This document shows, piece after piece, positions 50,566 to 60,723 of a DNA stretch of 64,000 nucleotides; positions within the stretch are counted from its first letter, which is position 1; every line of letters begins with the position of its first letter. The notes beneath the pieces were generated by a model. The model saw only the letters and a program-made list of their open reading frames with translations, was not told the origin of the DNA and did not search any database. The stretch lies in NCBI RefSeq assembly GCF_002310375.3, contig NZ_CP023315.3:496001-560000 (forward strand), written 5' to 3'. The DNA is from Caulobacter vibrioides (lineage in GTDB: Bacteria > Pseudomonadota > Alphaproteobacteria > Caulobacterales > Caulobacteraceae). The translations under genes and the position numbers were made by a program.

Positions 50566-52665
50566 TTGGATACCGTGTCCGCCGCCGGGTCGAAGGGCTC
50601 GTCAACCGAGTTCAGGCTCCCCGCCTTCCTGGCTGGTCGGGGGGAGACGGCGTGTGCGATCGCCGCCCATGACTGGTCTGAGGCTGGCCTGGAATCTCCC
50701 GAAAGTTGGCCGTCCGGATTGAAGATCGTGGCCGGCATGATGCTCGCCTCGCCGATCCCGTCGTTTCTTACCTGGGGCGACGACGCCCGCATGCTGCATA
50801 ACGACGCCGCCCAGAGCCTGCTGGTCTCCCCGGTCCTGGGCGCGCGTTTCGACGAAGCCTTCCCGATTCCCGCCGGCCTGCCGCTGCTGCGTCAGGCCCA
50901 GGCGGGCGAGAGCATCGTCCGAGAATATGTCCGCTTCACGCGCGACAACGGCCAGGCGTGGTGCAACCTGATGTTCTCGCCCGTTCGCGGCGATCAGGGC
51001 GAGGTTCAGGGCGTCCTGATCCTCTGCAACGACATTACCGAGCGGGTCCGGCAGGAGCGCGCCCATCGCGCCGACGAGCTTCGCTATCAGGCGCTTTTCG
51101 AGTCCATGGACGAAGGCTTCTGCATCATCGAGTTCTTCGATGGGCCTCATGGGCCCAATAGCGACTACGTCCACATCATGGCTAACGCGGCCTATGAGCG
51201 GCACGCCGGGATCTCCAATGTCGTGGGGCGTAGGCTCCGGGAGGTGGTGCCCGAGGAAGCCGACGCATGGGTGGCGCGATACGGCGCGGTGCTCCGCACG
51301 GGCGAGCCTATCCGTTTCGAGCAGGAGCTGGTGGCGACGGGCCGGCATCTTGAGCTGTCGTCCTTTCGGCTTGAGCCGCCGGAGTTGAAGCAGGTCGCGG
51401 TGCTGTTCCAGGACGTCACCGCCCGCAAGCGCGCCGAGGCTGAGCTGCTTGGCCTCAACGAGACCCTCGAAAGCCGCGTCGCTCAGGCGCTGGCCGAGCG
51501 CGAACGCACGGAAGAAGCACTGCGCCAGGCGCAGAAGATGGAGGCCGTCGGCCAACTGACGGGCGGCCTCGCGCATGACTTCAACAACCTTCTGGCGGGG
51601 ATCTCCGGCGCGTTCGAGATGATCGGCGCGCGTCTGGCGCAAGGTCGCGCCAGCGAGGTCGAGCGCTATCTGGCGGCCGGGCAGGGGGCGGCCCGTCGGG
51701 CGGCGGCCCTGACCCATCGCCTGCTGGCCTTTTCGCGCCGACAGACGCTCGCGCCGCGCCCGTTGGTCGTCAACAGGCTGCTACCGGACTTCGTCGAGCT
51801 GGTCCGGCGGACCGTCGGGCCGTCCATCGCGGTTGAACACGTCTCGGCGGCGGGCCTCTGGCCCACCCTGGTGGACGCCAACCAGTTGGAGAACGCCCTT
51901 CTCAATCTTTGCATCAACGCCCGCGACGCCATGCCGGACGGCGGCAAGATCACCATCGAAACCGAGAGCCGCCAGCTCGACACCCGCACCGCGCGCGAAC
52001 ACGGACTAGAGGCCGGGCAGTATGTTTCGGTGTGTGTCGGCGACACTGGCACGGGCATCGACAAGGCGACGCTTGAGCGCGTCTTCGATCCATTCTTCAC
52101 CACCAAGCCGATCGGGCAGGGAACCGGCCTGGGCTTGTCGATGGTCTACGGTTTCGCGCGTCAGTCGAACGGGCATGTTCGGATCATTTCCGAGGTTGGC
52201 CGCGGCACGATGGTCTGCCTCTATCTTCCGCGCCATCTCGGCGAGGAGGAGGTCGAGGACCCTATCGCCTCGTCGGAGCCGGGCCAGGCCCAGGCGAACA
52301 AGACCGTGTTGATCGTTGATGACGAGCCCACGGTGCGGATGCTGGTCGTCGACGCCCTGTCCGAGCTTGGCTACGCCTGCCTGGAGGCGCCCGACGGCGC
52401 CGCTGGGCTCAGGAGCCTGCAATCGGGTCGGCAGGTAGATCTGCTGATCACCGATGTCGGCCTGCCGGGAGGTTTGAACGGCCGCCAAGTCGCCGACGGC
52501 GCGCGCGCCATCCTGCCCGGCTTGAAGGTGCTGTTCATCACCGGCTACGCCGAGAACGCGGTGCTGAATCACGGCCATATCGAGCATGGCATGGAGGTGC
52601 TGACCAAGCCCTTCGCGGTCGGCGAGTTGACGGGCCGGGTCGACCGTATGCTGAGGGAGGCGTAA
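50566..52665 (+). CDS. Hybrid histidine kinase with two PAS-like domains and a receiver
   Basis: A cytosolic sensor kinase of 699 residues. Order: two PAS-like domains (about 55-160 and 170-290), a short coiled coil, HisKA with [14 protein letters not shown] (His337), HATPase with [47 protein letters not shown], then a receiver with [11 protein letters not shown] and the phosphoacceptor in [11 protein letters not shown]. No membrane helices. The signal is unknown. The start is uncertain: TTG at 50566 or GTG at 50575. It is followed closely by folP. Confidence 0.9.
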   Translation: MDTVSAAGSKGSSTEFRLPAFLAGRGETACAIAAHDWSEAGLESPESWPSGLKIVAGMMLASPIPSFLTWGDDARMLHNDAAQSLLVSPVLGARFDEAFPIPAGLPLLRQAQAGESIVREYVRFTRDNGQAWCNLMFSPVRGDQGEVQGVLILCNDITERVRQERAHRADELRYQALFESMDEGFCIIEFFDGPHGPNSDYVHIMANAAYERHAGISNVVGRRLREVVPEEADAWVARYGAVLRTGEPIRFEQELVATGRHLELSSFRLEPPELKQVAVLFQDVTARKRAEAELLGLNETLESRVAQALAERERTEEALRQAQKMEAVGQLTGGLAHDFNNLLAGISGAFEMIGARLAQGRASEVERYLAAGQGAARRAAALTHRLLAFSRRQTLAPRPLVVNRLLPDFVELVRRTVGPSIAVEHVSAAGLWPTLVDANQLENALLNLCINARDAMPDGGKITIETESRQLDTRTAREHGLEAGQYVSVCVGDTGTGIDKATLERVFDPFFTTKPIGQGTGLGLSMVYGFARQSNGHVRIISEVGRGTMVCLYLPRHLGEEEVEDPIASSEPGQAQANKTVLIVDDEPTVRMLVVDALSELGYACLEAPDGAAGLRSLQSGRQVDLLITDVGLPGGLNGRQVADGARAILPGLKVLFITGYAENAVLNHGHIEHGMEVLTKPFAVGELTGRVDRMLREA

Positions 52666-52675
52666 GGCTGGCGCC

Positions 52676-53500
52676 ATGAGCACCGCCTTCCGGCCCCGGG
52701 TCATGGGGATCGTCAATGTGACACCCGACAGCTTCTCCGACGGGGGCAAGTTTCTCGCGGCGCAGGATGGTGTTGAGCATGCGCGTCGTCTGATCGCCCA
52801 GGGCGCTGACATCTTGGACATCGGGGGCGAAAGCACGCGCCCTGGCGCAGCGCCCGTGTCGGAATTCGACGAGATCTTGCGGGTCGCGCCGCTGATCGAG
52901 GCGGTGCGGCGGGCCAGCGATGTTCCCGTGTCGATCGACACGATGAAGCCGGCGGTCGCCCGGGCCGCCGTGAAGGCTGGAGCGACGATCTGGAACGACG
53001 TCACCGCCTTGAGGTTCTCGCCCGAGGCGCCGGACGTCGCCGCAGAGCTGGGATGTGAGGTCGTCCTGATGCACATGTTGGGCGAGCCCGGCACGATGCA
53101 GGACGCGCCCCGCTATGACGACGTGGTGGCCGAAGTCGAGGCCTTTCTGCTGGCGCGGGCGCTCACGGCGATGGCCGCTGGGGTGGCGAAGGACAAGATC
53201 TGGCTCGATCCGGGCATCGGCTTTGGTAAGGCGTTGGAACACAATCTTGCGCTGCTGGCCGCCCTGCCGCGTTTCGTGGGCCTGGGCTATCCCATCCTGC
53301 TGGGCGCTAGCCGAAAGCGGTTCATCGCCGGGATCGATCCATCGGCCCATGAGGCGACCGATCGCCTTGGCGGCTCGATCGCCGCGCATCTCGCCGGCGC
53401 CGAGGCGGGCGTGGCGGCCGTTCGGGTCCACGACGTGCGCGAGACCGTCCAGGCGCTGGATGTTCTAGCCGCCATCCGAGGGTCGGCCTCGCTGGCCTAG
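52676..53500 (+). CDS. folP: Dihydropteroate synthase
   Basis: Condenses pterin pyrophosphate with p-aminobenzoate for folate; target of sulphonamides. Signatures: VMGIVNVTPDSFSDGGKF, GADILDIGGESTRPGA, VPVSIDTMKPAVAR, IWNDVTALRF, IWLDPGIGFGKA and LGASRKRFIAG. The 274-residue length is normal. It begins 11 bases after the hybrid kinase gene. Confidence 0.96.
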   Translation: MSTAFRPRVMGIVNVTPDSFSDGGKFLAAQDGVEHARRLIAQGADILDIGGESTRPGAAPVSEFDEILRVAPLIEAVRRASDVPVSIDTMKPAVARAAVKAGATIWNDVTALRFSPEAPDVAAELGCEVVLMHMLGEPGTMQDAPRYDDVVAEVEAFLLARALTAMAAGVAKDKIWLDPGIGFGKALEHNLALLAALPRFVGLGYPILLGASRKRFIAGIDPSAHEATDRLGGSIAAHLAGAEAGVAAVRVHDVRETVQALDVLAAIRGSASLA

Positions 53501-53554
53501 GCCGCATGCCCAAGCGCTCTTTGTGCGCGTCCGATTCCCGCCTAAGAACGCCGC

Positions 53555-54358
53555 ATGTCACAAGCTCACAAAGGTCGCGTTCTTGTCATCGCCGGCTCGG
53601 ACTCCGGCGGTGGCGCGGGGATCCAGGCCGACATCAAGACCATTACCGCGCTCGGCGGCTATGCGGCGACGGCGATCACCGCCGTCACGGTGCAGAACAC
53701 CCTGGGCGTCACCGGCGTGCATCCAATCCCGCTGGACGTGATCGCCGCGCAGGCCAGGGCCGTGCTCGACGATATCGGCGCGGATGCGATCAAGACGGGC
53801 ATGTTGGGCGATGCGGCGGTGGTGGAGACCGTCGCCCAGGCGCTGGACTATGCGGCTGGCGTTCCGGCGGTGGTGGATCCCGTCATGGTCGCCAAGGGCG
53901 GCGCTCCCCTTCTGGCCGAGGCGGCGATCGGCGCGGTCAAGGGCCTGATGATTCCGCGCGCGACTCTGCTGACGCCCAATGCGCCCGAGGCGGCCGCGCT
54001 GACGGGTCTCGTGGTCGAGACGACCGACGATCTGCGTCGCGCAGGCGAGGCCTTGCTATCCCTGGGCGCTCAGGCGGTTCTGATGAAGGGCGGCCACGTC
54101 GCCGGCGAGCGGGTGGTCGACGTACTGATGACCTCGGCGGGGGAGACCACCTTCGAGGGCGAGCGGATCGAGACGCGGCACACGCACGGCACGGGCTGCA
54201 CCCTTGCGTCGGCCTGCGCCGCCGGGTTGGCCAAGGGCCTCACGCTTGAAGAGGCCGTCGCCCAGGCTTGGAACTATGTGCACGAAGCCATGCTGCGTGC
54301 GCCGGGGTTCGGCGCGGGTCATGGCCCCCTTGATCACGGCTGGACGCTGCGGACATGA
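53555..54358 (+). CDS. thiD: Hydroxymethylpyrimidine (phosphate) kinase
   Basis: Phosphorylates HMP and HMP-P for thiamine synthesis. The ribokinase-fold signatures are [56 protein letters not shown] and [21 protein letters not shown] with the catalytic Cys/Asp region. It overlaps the next gene by 4 bases (ATGA). Confidence 0.95.
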   Translation: MSQAHKGRVLVIAGSDSGGGAGIQADIKTITALGGYAATAITAVTVQNTLGVTGVHPIPLDVIAAQARAVLDDIGADAIKTGMLGDAAVVETVAQALDYAAGVPAVVDPVMVAKGGAPLLAEAAIGAVKGLMIPRATLLTPNAPEAAALTGLVVETTDDLRRAGEALLSLGAQAVLMKGGHVAGERVVDVLMTSAGETTFEGERIETRHTHGTGCTLASACAAGLAKGLTLEEAVAQAWNYVHEAMLRAPGFGAGHGPLDHGWTLRT

Positions 54359-54939
54359 CCCCGAGCCTGGAAGACCGTTTCGTCGAGATCGTGCGTGGCG
54401 TCCCCACGACTATGCAGGTGCTCAAGACTGTTCGCGCGCTGGATCTGCCTGACTGGATGATCTTCTCAGGCGCTGTCTACCAGCCGGTCTGGAACCACCT
54501 GACCGGCCGGGCGCCGGACTACGGCATCAAGGACTATGACGTCGCGTATCACGACGACAGCGACACCTCCTACGAAGCCGAGGATGTGGTCATCAAGCGC
54601 GTGGCCGCGGCGTTCGAGCCGCCTCTGCGCGATCTCGTCGAGGTTCGCAATCAGGCGCGCGTGCACCTGTGGTTCGAGAAGAAGTTTGGGGCGGACGAGC
54701 CCTATCCGCCGCTGGAAGACAGCGCCGCAGCCTTGAAGCGCTTCGTGGCGACGGCCTTCTGTGTGGGGGTGCGCCTGGAGGCTGACGACAGTCTTCGCGT
54801 GTGGGCGCCGTTCGGACTGGAGGACTTGTTCGCGCTTCGCCTGCGGCCCAACCCCTTGCGCTTGAAGGGGGCCGGCGGCTGGGAGCGGACGACCGCGTCG
54901 GCCAAGGCGCGCTGGCCGGAAATCGCGATCGAGCCCTGA
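54355..54939 (+). CDS. DUF925 nucleotidyltransferase-like protein
   Basis: A 194-residue protein of the COG3575/DUF925 group of predicted nucleotidyltransferases. Signatures are WMIFSGAVYQPVWNHLTGR, YGIKDYDVAYHDDSDTS (metal-binding acids), VEVRNQARVHLWFEKKFG and RVWAPFGLEDLFALRLRPNP. The substrate is not known. It is translationally coupled to thiD. Confidence 0.85.
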   Translation: MTPSLEDRFVEIVRGVPTTMQVLKTVRALDLPDWMIFSGAVYQPVWNHLTGRAPDYGIKDYDVAYHDDSDTSYEAEDVVIKRVAAAFEPPLRDLVEVRNQARVHLWFEKKFGADEPYPPLEDSAAALKRFVATAFCVGVRLEADDSLRVWAPFGLEDLFALRLRPNPLRLKGAGGWERTTASAKARWPEIAIEP

Positions 54940-55031
54940 GCCTGGATTGTCACCGGGACAATAAAGGCTTTGCCGGTCGTGTCCGTCGCGCATAACAGCG
55001 ATGTCCATCGGATTTCGCCAGAGCTTTCGCC

Positions 55032-55859
55032 ATGCGCCAGTGGACCATCGACGCCTTCGCCAACGGACCTTTCAAGGGCAATCCGGCCTGCGTGCTCGAA
55101 CCGTTCGAGGCCTGGCCGTCGGCCGCCTGGATGCAGGCGCTCGCCGCGGAAAACAACCAGGCCGAGACGGCGTATCTGCTGAAAACCGACGATCCCGCCC
55201 GCTTTGGCCTGCGTTGGTTCACGCCCACGCTGGAGGCCCCTCTGTGCGGCCACGCGACGTTGGCGGCCGCCCATGCCTTGTTCGAGGAGTTGGGCGTTGA
55301 TGTCCCGCTTTTGACCTTCGACACGCTGTCGGGACCGCTGACGGTGCGCCGGGCGGGCGAGGGGCTGGAGATGGATTTCCCCGCCGATCCGCCGCGCCGG
55401 ACCGAGGTCCCCGAGGAGCTGGTGGCGGCGCTTGGCGCAACGCCGCGCGAGGTGTGGGCCGGCGCCTATCTGATTGCGGTGATGGACGACGAGGCGACCG
55501 TTCGCGGGCTCAACCCCGATCTCGGGGCCTTGAAGGCGATCGGGGGCGAGGCCGCCGGCGGTCCCGGGCAAACGGTTGTGGTCGCGCTGGCGGACGCCGG
55601 GTCCGACTACGCCGTGGTTAGCCGGTTTTTCGCGCCGGGCTTTGGAATTCCTGAAGACCCGACGACAGGCTCGGCCCACTGCATCCTGATGCCGCTCTAT
55701 GGCGACAAGCTGGGGGCGCGGACGCTCAGGTTCCACCAGGCCTATCCGGGTCGGGGCGGGGACCTGGAATGCGAAAGCCGCGGCGCGCGCGTTCTGTTGC
55801 GCGGCCGCGGCTTCACGGTGATGGAGAGCCGGCTCCGATTGGCGCCGGTTCGCAGCTAG
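55032..55859 (+). CDS. PhzF-family isomerase
   Basis: A 275-residue protein with the PhzF start [18 protein letters not shown] (here [16 protein letters not shown]), [11 protein letters not shown] with the catalytic Glu, [22 protein letters not shown] and [20 protein letters not shown]. PhzF enzymes are isomerases; the phenazine genes are absent, so the substrate is unknown. It stands alone. Confidence 0.92.
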   Translation: MRQWTIDAFANGPFKGNPACVLEPFEAWPSAAWMQALAAENNQAETAYLLKTDDPARFGLRWFTPTLEAPLCGHATLAAAHALFEELGVDVPLLTFDTLSGPLTVRRAGEGLEMDFPADPPRRTEVPEELVAALGATPREVWAGAYLIAVMDDEATVRGLNPDLGALKAIGGEAAGGPGQTVVVALADAGSDYAVVSRFFAPGFGIPEDPTTGSAHCILMPLYGDKLGARTLRFHQAYPGRGGDLECESRGARVLLRGRGFTVMESRLRLAPVRS

Positions 55860-55865
55860 GCGCGC

Positions 55866-56225
55866 TTACCAGCGGCGGTCTCCGCGATAGTCGCGGTCAT
55901 GGCCGTAGCCATAGCCGTAGTCGCGATCATGGCGCTCGTAGCGGATCTGGGCGCTGATGCGATCGAAGCGACGATCCAGGTCGGCGCGTTCCCAACGGCT
56001 CAGGCCGCCACGACGATAGTCATGTTCCAGGCGGGCGGTCTGGCGCAGTTCGGCGCGCAGGCGATAGGCCTCGCTCCGCGTCAGCGAGCCGTTGCGCAGG
56101 CCCATGTCGATGCGGCGCTCCAGACGGTCTTGGCGCTCATTGATCGACTGGGCCGAGGCCACGGCGGGAACGGTGGCGGCCGCCAGGGCCGAGACCGCAA
56201 CGATCGGGATCAGGATCTTCTTCAT
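55866..56225 (-). CDS. Small exported Arg/Tyr-rich protein
   Basis: A 119-residue exported protein. A signal peptide (MKKILIPIVAVSALAAATVP, cleaved near ASA-Q) is followed by two helical segments (INERQDRLERRIDMGLRNGS, LTRSEAYRLRAELRQTARLE) and a tail rich in Arg, Asp, Tyr and Gly (DYGYGYGHDRDYRGD). It resembles common proteobacterial periplasmic proteins with this repeating ER..RI..G motif. Function unknown. Confidence 0.75.
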   Translation of the reverse strand: MKKILIPIVAVSALAAATVPAVASAQSINERQDRLERRIDMGLRNGSLTRSEAYRLRAELRQTARLEHDYRRGGLSRWERADLDRRFDRISAQIRYERHDRDYGYGYGHDRDYRGDRRW

Positions 56226-56382
56226 CGGTTCGGTTCCTCTTCAAATGTCTCCGTCGCCACCGGAGGGAAGGGGTGGAAGCGACGTTGAGGTCAGAGAAAC
56301 ACGTCCCGTCTGAAGCGGTTCTGAGCCGCTCGTTATCTTGTGTTCATGTTGAAGAGGGGCCGAGGAGCGCCCGTCGCGGCGA

Positions 56383-58266
56383 CTATGCGGCGTGGGAGAT
56401 CCGGGTGCTGGCCACGACGCCCTCTATGGCGTCGTAGAGCTTGCTGACCTCGATCGGCTTGGCGACATGACCATCCATGCCGACCGACAGGTACTCTTCG
56501 ACCTGATGGGCCAGGGCGTTCGCCGTCACGGCGATAATCGGCGTGCGTCGGCGCATTTCGGCGTGTTCGGTTGCGCGGATGCTCCGGGCGGCCTCGACGC
56601 CATCCATGATCGGCATGTGGATGTCCATCAGTACGACGTCGAAGTCACCGTTTCGCCAGGCCTCTACGCAAGCCGCGCCGTCATCGACCAGCGTGACTTC
56701 GGCGTTCAGCGGCGCCAGGACCGCCGCCACGACCTTTTGGTTGGTCGGGTTGTCGTCCGCGGCCAGAACGCGAAGGCGCGGCGGCTCGGCGGGCGATTGG
56801 GGCGTAATCGGATCGCCGTCGTCGATGTAGTGGACGTCGGTCAGGGTCTCTTCGCGCGGGAGGGCGACGAGCACAGTGAAGGTCGAGCCTCGTCCCTCGC
56901 GGCTTTGCACCTTGATCGAGCCGCTCATCATCGTCGCCAACTCGCGACAGATGGCCAGGCCCAGTCCCGAGCCTCCGAAGCGACGCGTGGTCGAGCTGTC
57001 GGCCTGCACGAACTTGTCGAACAGGCGCGGGAGGATTTCGGCCGAGATCCCGATACCGGTGTCCGCCACGTCGATCCGAAGACCGGTGCCGTCTTCGGCG
57101 GAGGCGAAGCGCACGGCGACGGCGCCATCCAAGGTGAACTTGAGGGCGTTCGAAATCAGATTGCCCAGGATCTGGCGCAGGCGATCGGCGTCGCCGCGCC
57201 ACAGGCCCTGTGCTTCCGGCGCGACCGCGACTTCGAAGGCCAAGCCCTTTGCGCGGGCCTGGGGCGAGAAGGTCTCGCGGATCGACTGCGCCAACTGTGC
57301 GATGTCGAAGGGGCGATCCTGGACTTCCAGCCGGCCCGCCTCGATCTTGGACAGATCAAGCACGTCGTTCAGGACGCCCAGAAGCACCGCGCCAGACTCG
57401 CGGATCACCGACAGGCGCTCGCGCTGGATATCGCTCAGCTTGTCCATGGCCATGACGTCGGCCATCGCCAGCACACCGTTCAGGGGTGTGCGGATCTCGT
57501 GGCTCATATTCGCCAGGAAGTGCGACTTCAACACGTTCGCCGTGTTCGCGTCGTCGCGCGCCTTGACCAGTTCGGCCATGGCGCCGCGCAGGTCCTGATC
57601 ATTGCACTCCAAGCGCGCCACAAGGTGGTTGAAGCTCTCGGTCAGGCTGCGGAACACATCGTCGTCGGCGGTTTCCTCTACGGGCTTGAAGCGTCCGCCG
57701 ACTGCGGTCTCGTGCATGGCTTCGGACAGGCGCTCCATGGGCTGAGCGAGCCGTCGGGCCAGGCTGTTGGCCAGGAGGATGGCCATGCCCGCCGCACCGA
57801 AGAACAGCGCGCCGGTCAGCGCCAGGTCGCGCGCCAGGGTCTGGGCGATGCGAGGATGCTCGGCGATCAGCACAACCGTACCGACGGTCTGCGACGACAG
57901 TTTTATCGGCTGCCTCAGCGTGTCTACGTCTGAGGGATTGGCTTCGCCCAGTTGGGCGACGACGCGCCCCTTTTGGTCGACGATCCTAACGCCCGCGACG
58001 CCAGGCGCCTTCGCCACCGCTTCCAGGGCGCGATAGACGCCGACCATATTGTGATCGGCCAGAGGTGCGGCGGCCCCGGCGGCGGCCATTTGCACGAGCA
58101 CTTCGTGGTTGGCGCGCGCTTCCTGACGGGCCACGCTCCACTGCTGAAGCATGAAGCACAGACACGCGGCCACGAGCGCCAGCACGGTGGTGGCCAGGGC
58201 CACACCGGCGATCCGCGCCTGAAGTGGCGCGTGGCTTGACGCGTTATGGTTGCGGTCTTGGCTCAT
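56383..58266 (-). CDS. Membrane hybrid histidine kinase
   Basis: A 627-residue sensor kinase. Order: helix 1 (about 18-42), a periplasmic sensor of about 100 residues (43-148) with VRIVDQKGRVVAQLGEANP, helix 2 (149-170), HAMP (171-222), HisKA with SHFLANMSHEIRTPLNG (His256), HATPase (GNLISNALKFT, DTGIGI, FGGSGLGLAI) and a receiver with DDNPTNQKVV and DVVLMDIHMPIMDG. I start at the ATG at 58266 since it opens this layout; the frame is open 30 codons upstream. The stimulus is unknown. Confidence 0.92.
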   Translation of the reverse strand: MSQDRNHNASSHAPLQARIAGVALATTVLALVAACLCFMLQQWSVARQEARANHEVLVQMAAAGAAAPLADHNMVGVYRALEAVAKAPGVAGVRIVDQKGRVVAQLGEANPSDVDTLRQPIKLSSQTVGTVVLIAEHPRIAQTLARDLALTGALFFGAAGMAILLANSLARRLAQPMERLSEAMHETAVGGRFKPVEETADDDVFRSLTESFNHLVARLECNDQDLRGAMAELVKARDDANTANVLKSHFLANMSHEIRTPLNGVLAMADVMAMDKLSDIQRERLSVIRESGAVLLGVLNDVLDLSKIEAGRLEVQDRPFDIAQLAQSIRETFSPQARAKGLAFEVAVAPEAQGLWRGDADRLRQILGNLISNALKFTLDGAVAVRFASAEDGTGLRIDVADTGIGISAEILPRLFDKFVQADSSTTRRFGGSGLGLAICRELATMMSGSIKVQSREGRGSTFTVLVALPREETLTDVHYIDDGDPITPQSPAEPPRLRVLAADDNPTNQKVVAAVLAPLNAEVTLVDDGAACVEAWRNGDFDVVLMDIHMPIMDGVEAARSIRATEHAEMRRRTPIIAVTANALAHQVEEYLSVGMDGHVAKPIEVSKLYDAIEGVVASTRISHAA

Positions 58267-58387
58267 CGCACCCAGGAACTCACTCTTGGCGATAATGTGC
58301 CTGAATGTTCCTAACGCTTCACTTCCATCCGAAGCGAGAGTTGCGCGGCAAAACAACGCTAGCGCACATTTTTGCGTTGCCTTCCCG

Positions 58388-58402
58388 TTAACATTCCGTT
58401 TA
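58388..58402. promoter_or_regulatory. Candidate CtrA site
   Basis: TTAACATTCCGTTTA matches TTAA-N7-TTAA (7 of 8 fixed positions), the CtrA operator of Caulobacter. It lies in the 160-base gap between the divergent kinase gene and the gene at 58427, 25 bases upstream of the latter. Confidence 0.4.
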
Positions 58403-58426
58403 CCTTTCTTGTTAGTGTTTCGTTAA

Positions 58427-58768
58427 ATGGAGGCGGGTGTGGAAAAGGTTTTTGTTGCTCAGCGTGTGGCTAACAAGCTGTTCGCCACGGAAGCAGCGGT
58501 CGATGCGGCTATGCTCGAAGTGTCCGGCATGATGGCCGAGTTGATGCAGGCCCGTAAGGACTTGGGCCTGTCGGCTACGGTCGGCGATGCGGCGTGCACG
58601 AAGGTCGCCGACGCGATCCAGGCCTTGGCCGCTGCGCGCAGCGCCATCGTCGAGGCGCACAGCCAACTGGATGAAACGCGCCTGCGCGTCGGCATCCGCA
58701 CCCGCATGGGCGGCCTGATCAAGGAAGAACAGCTTCCGCAGCCGCAGGGGCTGCGTGAGGTTGTCTAG
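58427..58768 (+). CDS. Unrecognised small helical protein
   Basis: A 113-residue, mostly helical protein with no membrane segments. Helix-forming stretches are VAQRVANKLFATEAAVDAAM, EVSGMMAELMQARKDLGL and IQALAAARSAIVEAHSQLDE. I do not recognise a family. It is divergent from the hybrid kinase and may share control with it through the candidate CtrA site. It is followed by a hairpin terminator. Confidence 0.7.
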   Translation: MEAGVEKVFVAQRVANKLFATEAAVDAAMLEVSGMMAELMQARKDLGLSATVGDAACTKVADAIQALAAARSAIVEAHSQLDETRLRVGIRTRMGGLIKEEQLPQPQGLREVV

Positions 58769-58803
58769 GCTTTCGTGATCGCACATTGCGATAGTTTAAT
58801 ATT

Positions 58804-58837
58804 CTAGGCCTCTAATCTCGGTTAGAGGCCTAGTTCT
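58804..58837 (+). terminator. Hairpin terminator after the small helical protein gene
   Basis: CTAGGCCTCTAA (58804-58815) and TTAGAGGCCTAG (58822-58833) form a perfect 12-bp stem, followed by TTCTT. It ends one base before the ATG of the next gene. Confidence 0.8.
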
Positions 58838-58838
58838 T

Positions 58839-59262
58839 ATGTTCGCCCACGCGCAAATCCTCGTACTGATCGGCTGGTTTCTGCTCGCCACTGCTTGCTT
58901 TGCCGCTTGGCGGTGGGGGGGGCGAGGCCGAAAGGCGAGGTGCGCTCCTAGTCCTAGCCGTTACTCTAGGATTCACCTTCTCTGGCCTTATCCCAGACAC
59001 GGACACGGTACGCTGGGTTTATCTGACTCTCGACGGCGCCCTGGCCGTGGGGCTCCTGCTTCTGGCGCTGCGTCATGCGACCGCTTGGCTCGGTCTTTCG
59101 GTTCTATTGCAGGGCGTGCAGTTCAGCCTTCATGCCTACTATCTCGTCGCCGACAAGCTCTACGACAAGCTCTACGCCACGGTGAACAACCTGGTGACCC
59201 TCGGCGTTCTCTGCTGTCTGCTTGTCGGTGTGGCTCTGGCGGCCCGCCGCGCCGCAAAATAA
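58839..59262 (+). pseudogene. Four-helix membrane protein gene split by a frameshift in a G8 tract
   Basis: Frame 1 from the ATG at 58839 encodes MFAHAQILVLIGWFLLATAC and a few more residues, then runs into a G8 tract (58915-58922) and becomes unlike membrane protein. Removing one G joins it to the other frame (from about 58923), which encodes EAERRGALLVLAVTLGFTFS and three more membrane helices to the stop at 59262. The joined product would be about 140 residues. The gene may be a true pseudogene, a sequencing error or phase-variable. No family recognised. The ATG has no ribosome site and abuts the preceding hairpin. Confidence 0.7.
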
Positions 59263-59348
59263 TTTCCTAAGGCGCACGATAATCCGCGCCCCGCGACAAA
59301 TCTCTCCTTGCTTTTCGGTTCGAGACGCGGTTTCTCGCCGGCGGGCCA

Positions 59349-59386
59349 CGCCCCCCCAACGGGGCGCAGTCCATCTGTAAGGATGG
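59349..59386 (+). promoter_or_regulatory. serC leader RNA motif candidate
   Basis: Two hairpins lie immediately before serC: CGCCCC/GGGGCG (59349-59366) and CCATC/GATGG (59371-59386), the second holding the ribosome-binding AAGG in its loop and stem. A structured 'serC' leader is known upstream of serC in alphaproteobacteria; position and two-hairpin layout fit. A ligand is not established. Confidence 0.5.
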
Positions 59387-59397
59387 GAGACATCGCT

Positions 59398-60573
59398 ATG
59401 ACCACGACCCTCGCCAAGCCGGCGATCCGCCCGGCTCGCCCCGAGTTCTCTTCCGGCCCCTGCGCCAAGCGCCCAGGCTGGACCCCCGAAAATCTCAGAA
59501 ACGCTGTTTTGGGTCGGTCGCACCGCTCCAAGCTGGGCAAGGCGCGCTTGAAGGCCGCCATCGACCAGACGCGCGAAGTGCTGGAAGTTCCGGCCGACTT
59601 CCTGATCGGCATCGTCGCCGGTTCGGACACCGGCGCCGTCGAAATGGCGATGTGGTCGATGCTGGGCGCCCGCCCCGTGCAACTGCTGGCCTTCGAGTCC
59701 TTCGGCAAGGACTGGGTCACGGACGTCACCAAGCAACTGAAGCTGCCCGACGTCGAGGTGCTGAGCGCCCCGTACGGCCAGCTGCCCGACACCGCCAAGG
59801 TCGATCCGGCCAAGGATCTGGTCTTCACCTGGAACGGCACGACCTCGGGCGTGCGCGTGCCCAACGCCGACTTCATCTCGGCCGACCGTGAAGGCATCAC
59901 CATCTGCGACGCCACCTCGGCGGCCTTCGCTCAGGATCTCGACTGGACCAAGCTCGATGTCGTGACCTTCTCCTGGCAAAAGGCTCTGGGCGGCGAAGGC
60001 GCGCACGGCGTGCTGATCCTGTCGCCGCGCGCAGTGGCCCGTCTGGAGAGCTACACGCCGGCCTGGCCGATGCCGAAGCTGTTCCGCATGACCAAGGGCG
60101 GCAAGGTCAGCCTCGACATCTTCGAGGGCGCGACGATCAACACCCCGTCGATGCTCTGTGTCGAAGATGCGCTCGACGCCCTGAAGTGGGCGGCGTCCAT
60201 CGGCGGTCTCGAAGGCATGCAGGCCCGCGCCGACCAGAACCTGAAGGTGCTGGCCGACTGGGTCGCCAAGACCCCTTGGGTCGACTTCCTGGCCGCCACG
60301 CCGGAGATCCGCTCCAACACCTCGGTGTGCCTGAAGGTCGTCGATCCCAAGATCTGCGCCCTGCCGGAAGACGCCCAGGCCGACTTCGCCAAGAAGCTGG
60401 CCAGCCTGCTCGAGAAGGAGGGCGCGGCTCTCGACATCGGCGGCTATCGCGACGCCCCGGCCGGCCTGCGCATCTGGTGCGGCGCCACGGTCGAGGCTTC
60501 GGACCTCGAGGCCCTGACGCCCTGGCTCGACTGGGCTTTCGCCACCGTCTCCGCCGAACTGGCCGCCGCTTAA
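59398..60573 (+). CDS. serC: Phosphoserine aminotransferase
   Basis: PLP enzyme of serine synthesis, 391 residues. Signatures are [45 protein letters not shown] with the PLP lysine, and the RIWCGATVE end. It belongs to the longer alphaproteobacterial SerC type. ATG at 59398; the frame upstream to 59308 covers the structured leader. It is followed by serA. Confidence 0.95.
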   Translation: MTTTLAKPAIRPARPEFSSGPCAKRPGWTPENLRNAVLGRSHRSKLGKARLKAAIDQTREVLEVPADFLIGIVAGSDTGAVEMAMWSMLGARPVQLLAFESFGKDWVTDVTKQLKLPDVEVLSAPYGQLPDTAKVDPAKDLVFTWNGTTSGVRVPNADFISADREGITICDATSAAFAQDLDWTKLDVVTFSWQKALGGEGAHGVLILSPRAVARLESYTPAWPMPKLFRMTKGGKVSLDIFEGATINTPSMLCVEDALDALKWAASIGGLEGMQARADQNLKVLADWVAKTPWVDFLAATPEIRSNTSVCLKVVDPKICALPEDAQADFAKKLASLLEKEGAALDIGGYRDAPAGLRIWCGATVEASDLEALTPWLDWAFATVSAELAAA

Positions 60574-60583
60574 AGCCCTTTAC

Positions 60584-60692
60584 GGGCCCCCTCCGCGCTT
60601 CGCGCTCCTCCCCCAGAGGGGGAAGAAGGATCGCGTTTCCCCCTTCCTCCCCCATCGGGGGAGGGGGACCGCCGAACGGCGGTGGAGGGGGC
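60584..60692. repeat. Intergenic palindromic repeat between serC and serA
   Basis: The arms GGCCCCCTCCGC (60584 on) and GGAGGGGGC (to 60692), plus the inner CCTCCCCCAGAGGGGGAAG and CTTCCTCCCCCATCGGGGGA, form a branched hairpin. It separates two genes of one pathway and may tune serA expression. It is similar to 12232-12372. Confidence 0.8.
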
Positions 60693-60723
60693 TTCCCAAC
60701 CTATTCTCCGCAAGGAAATCCCC

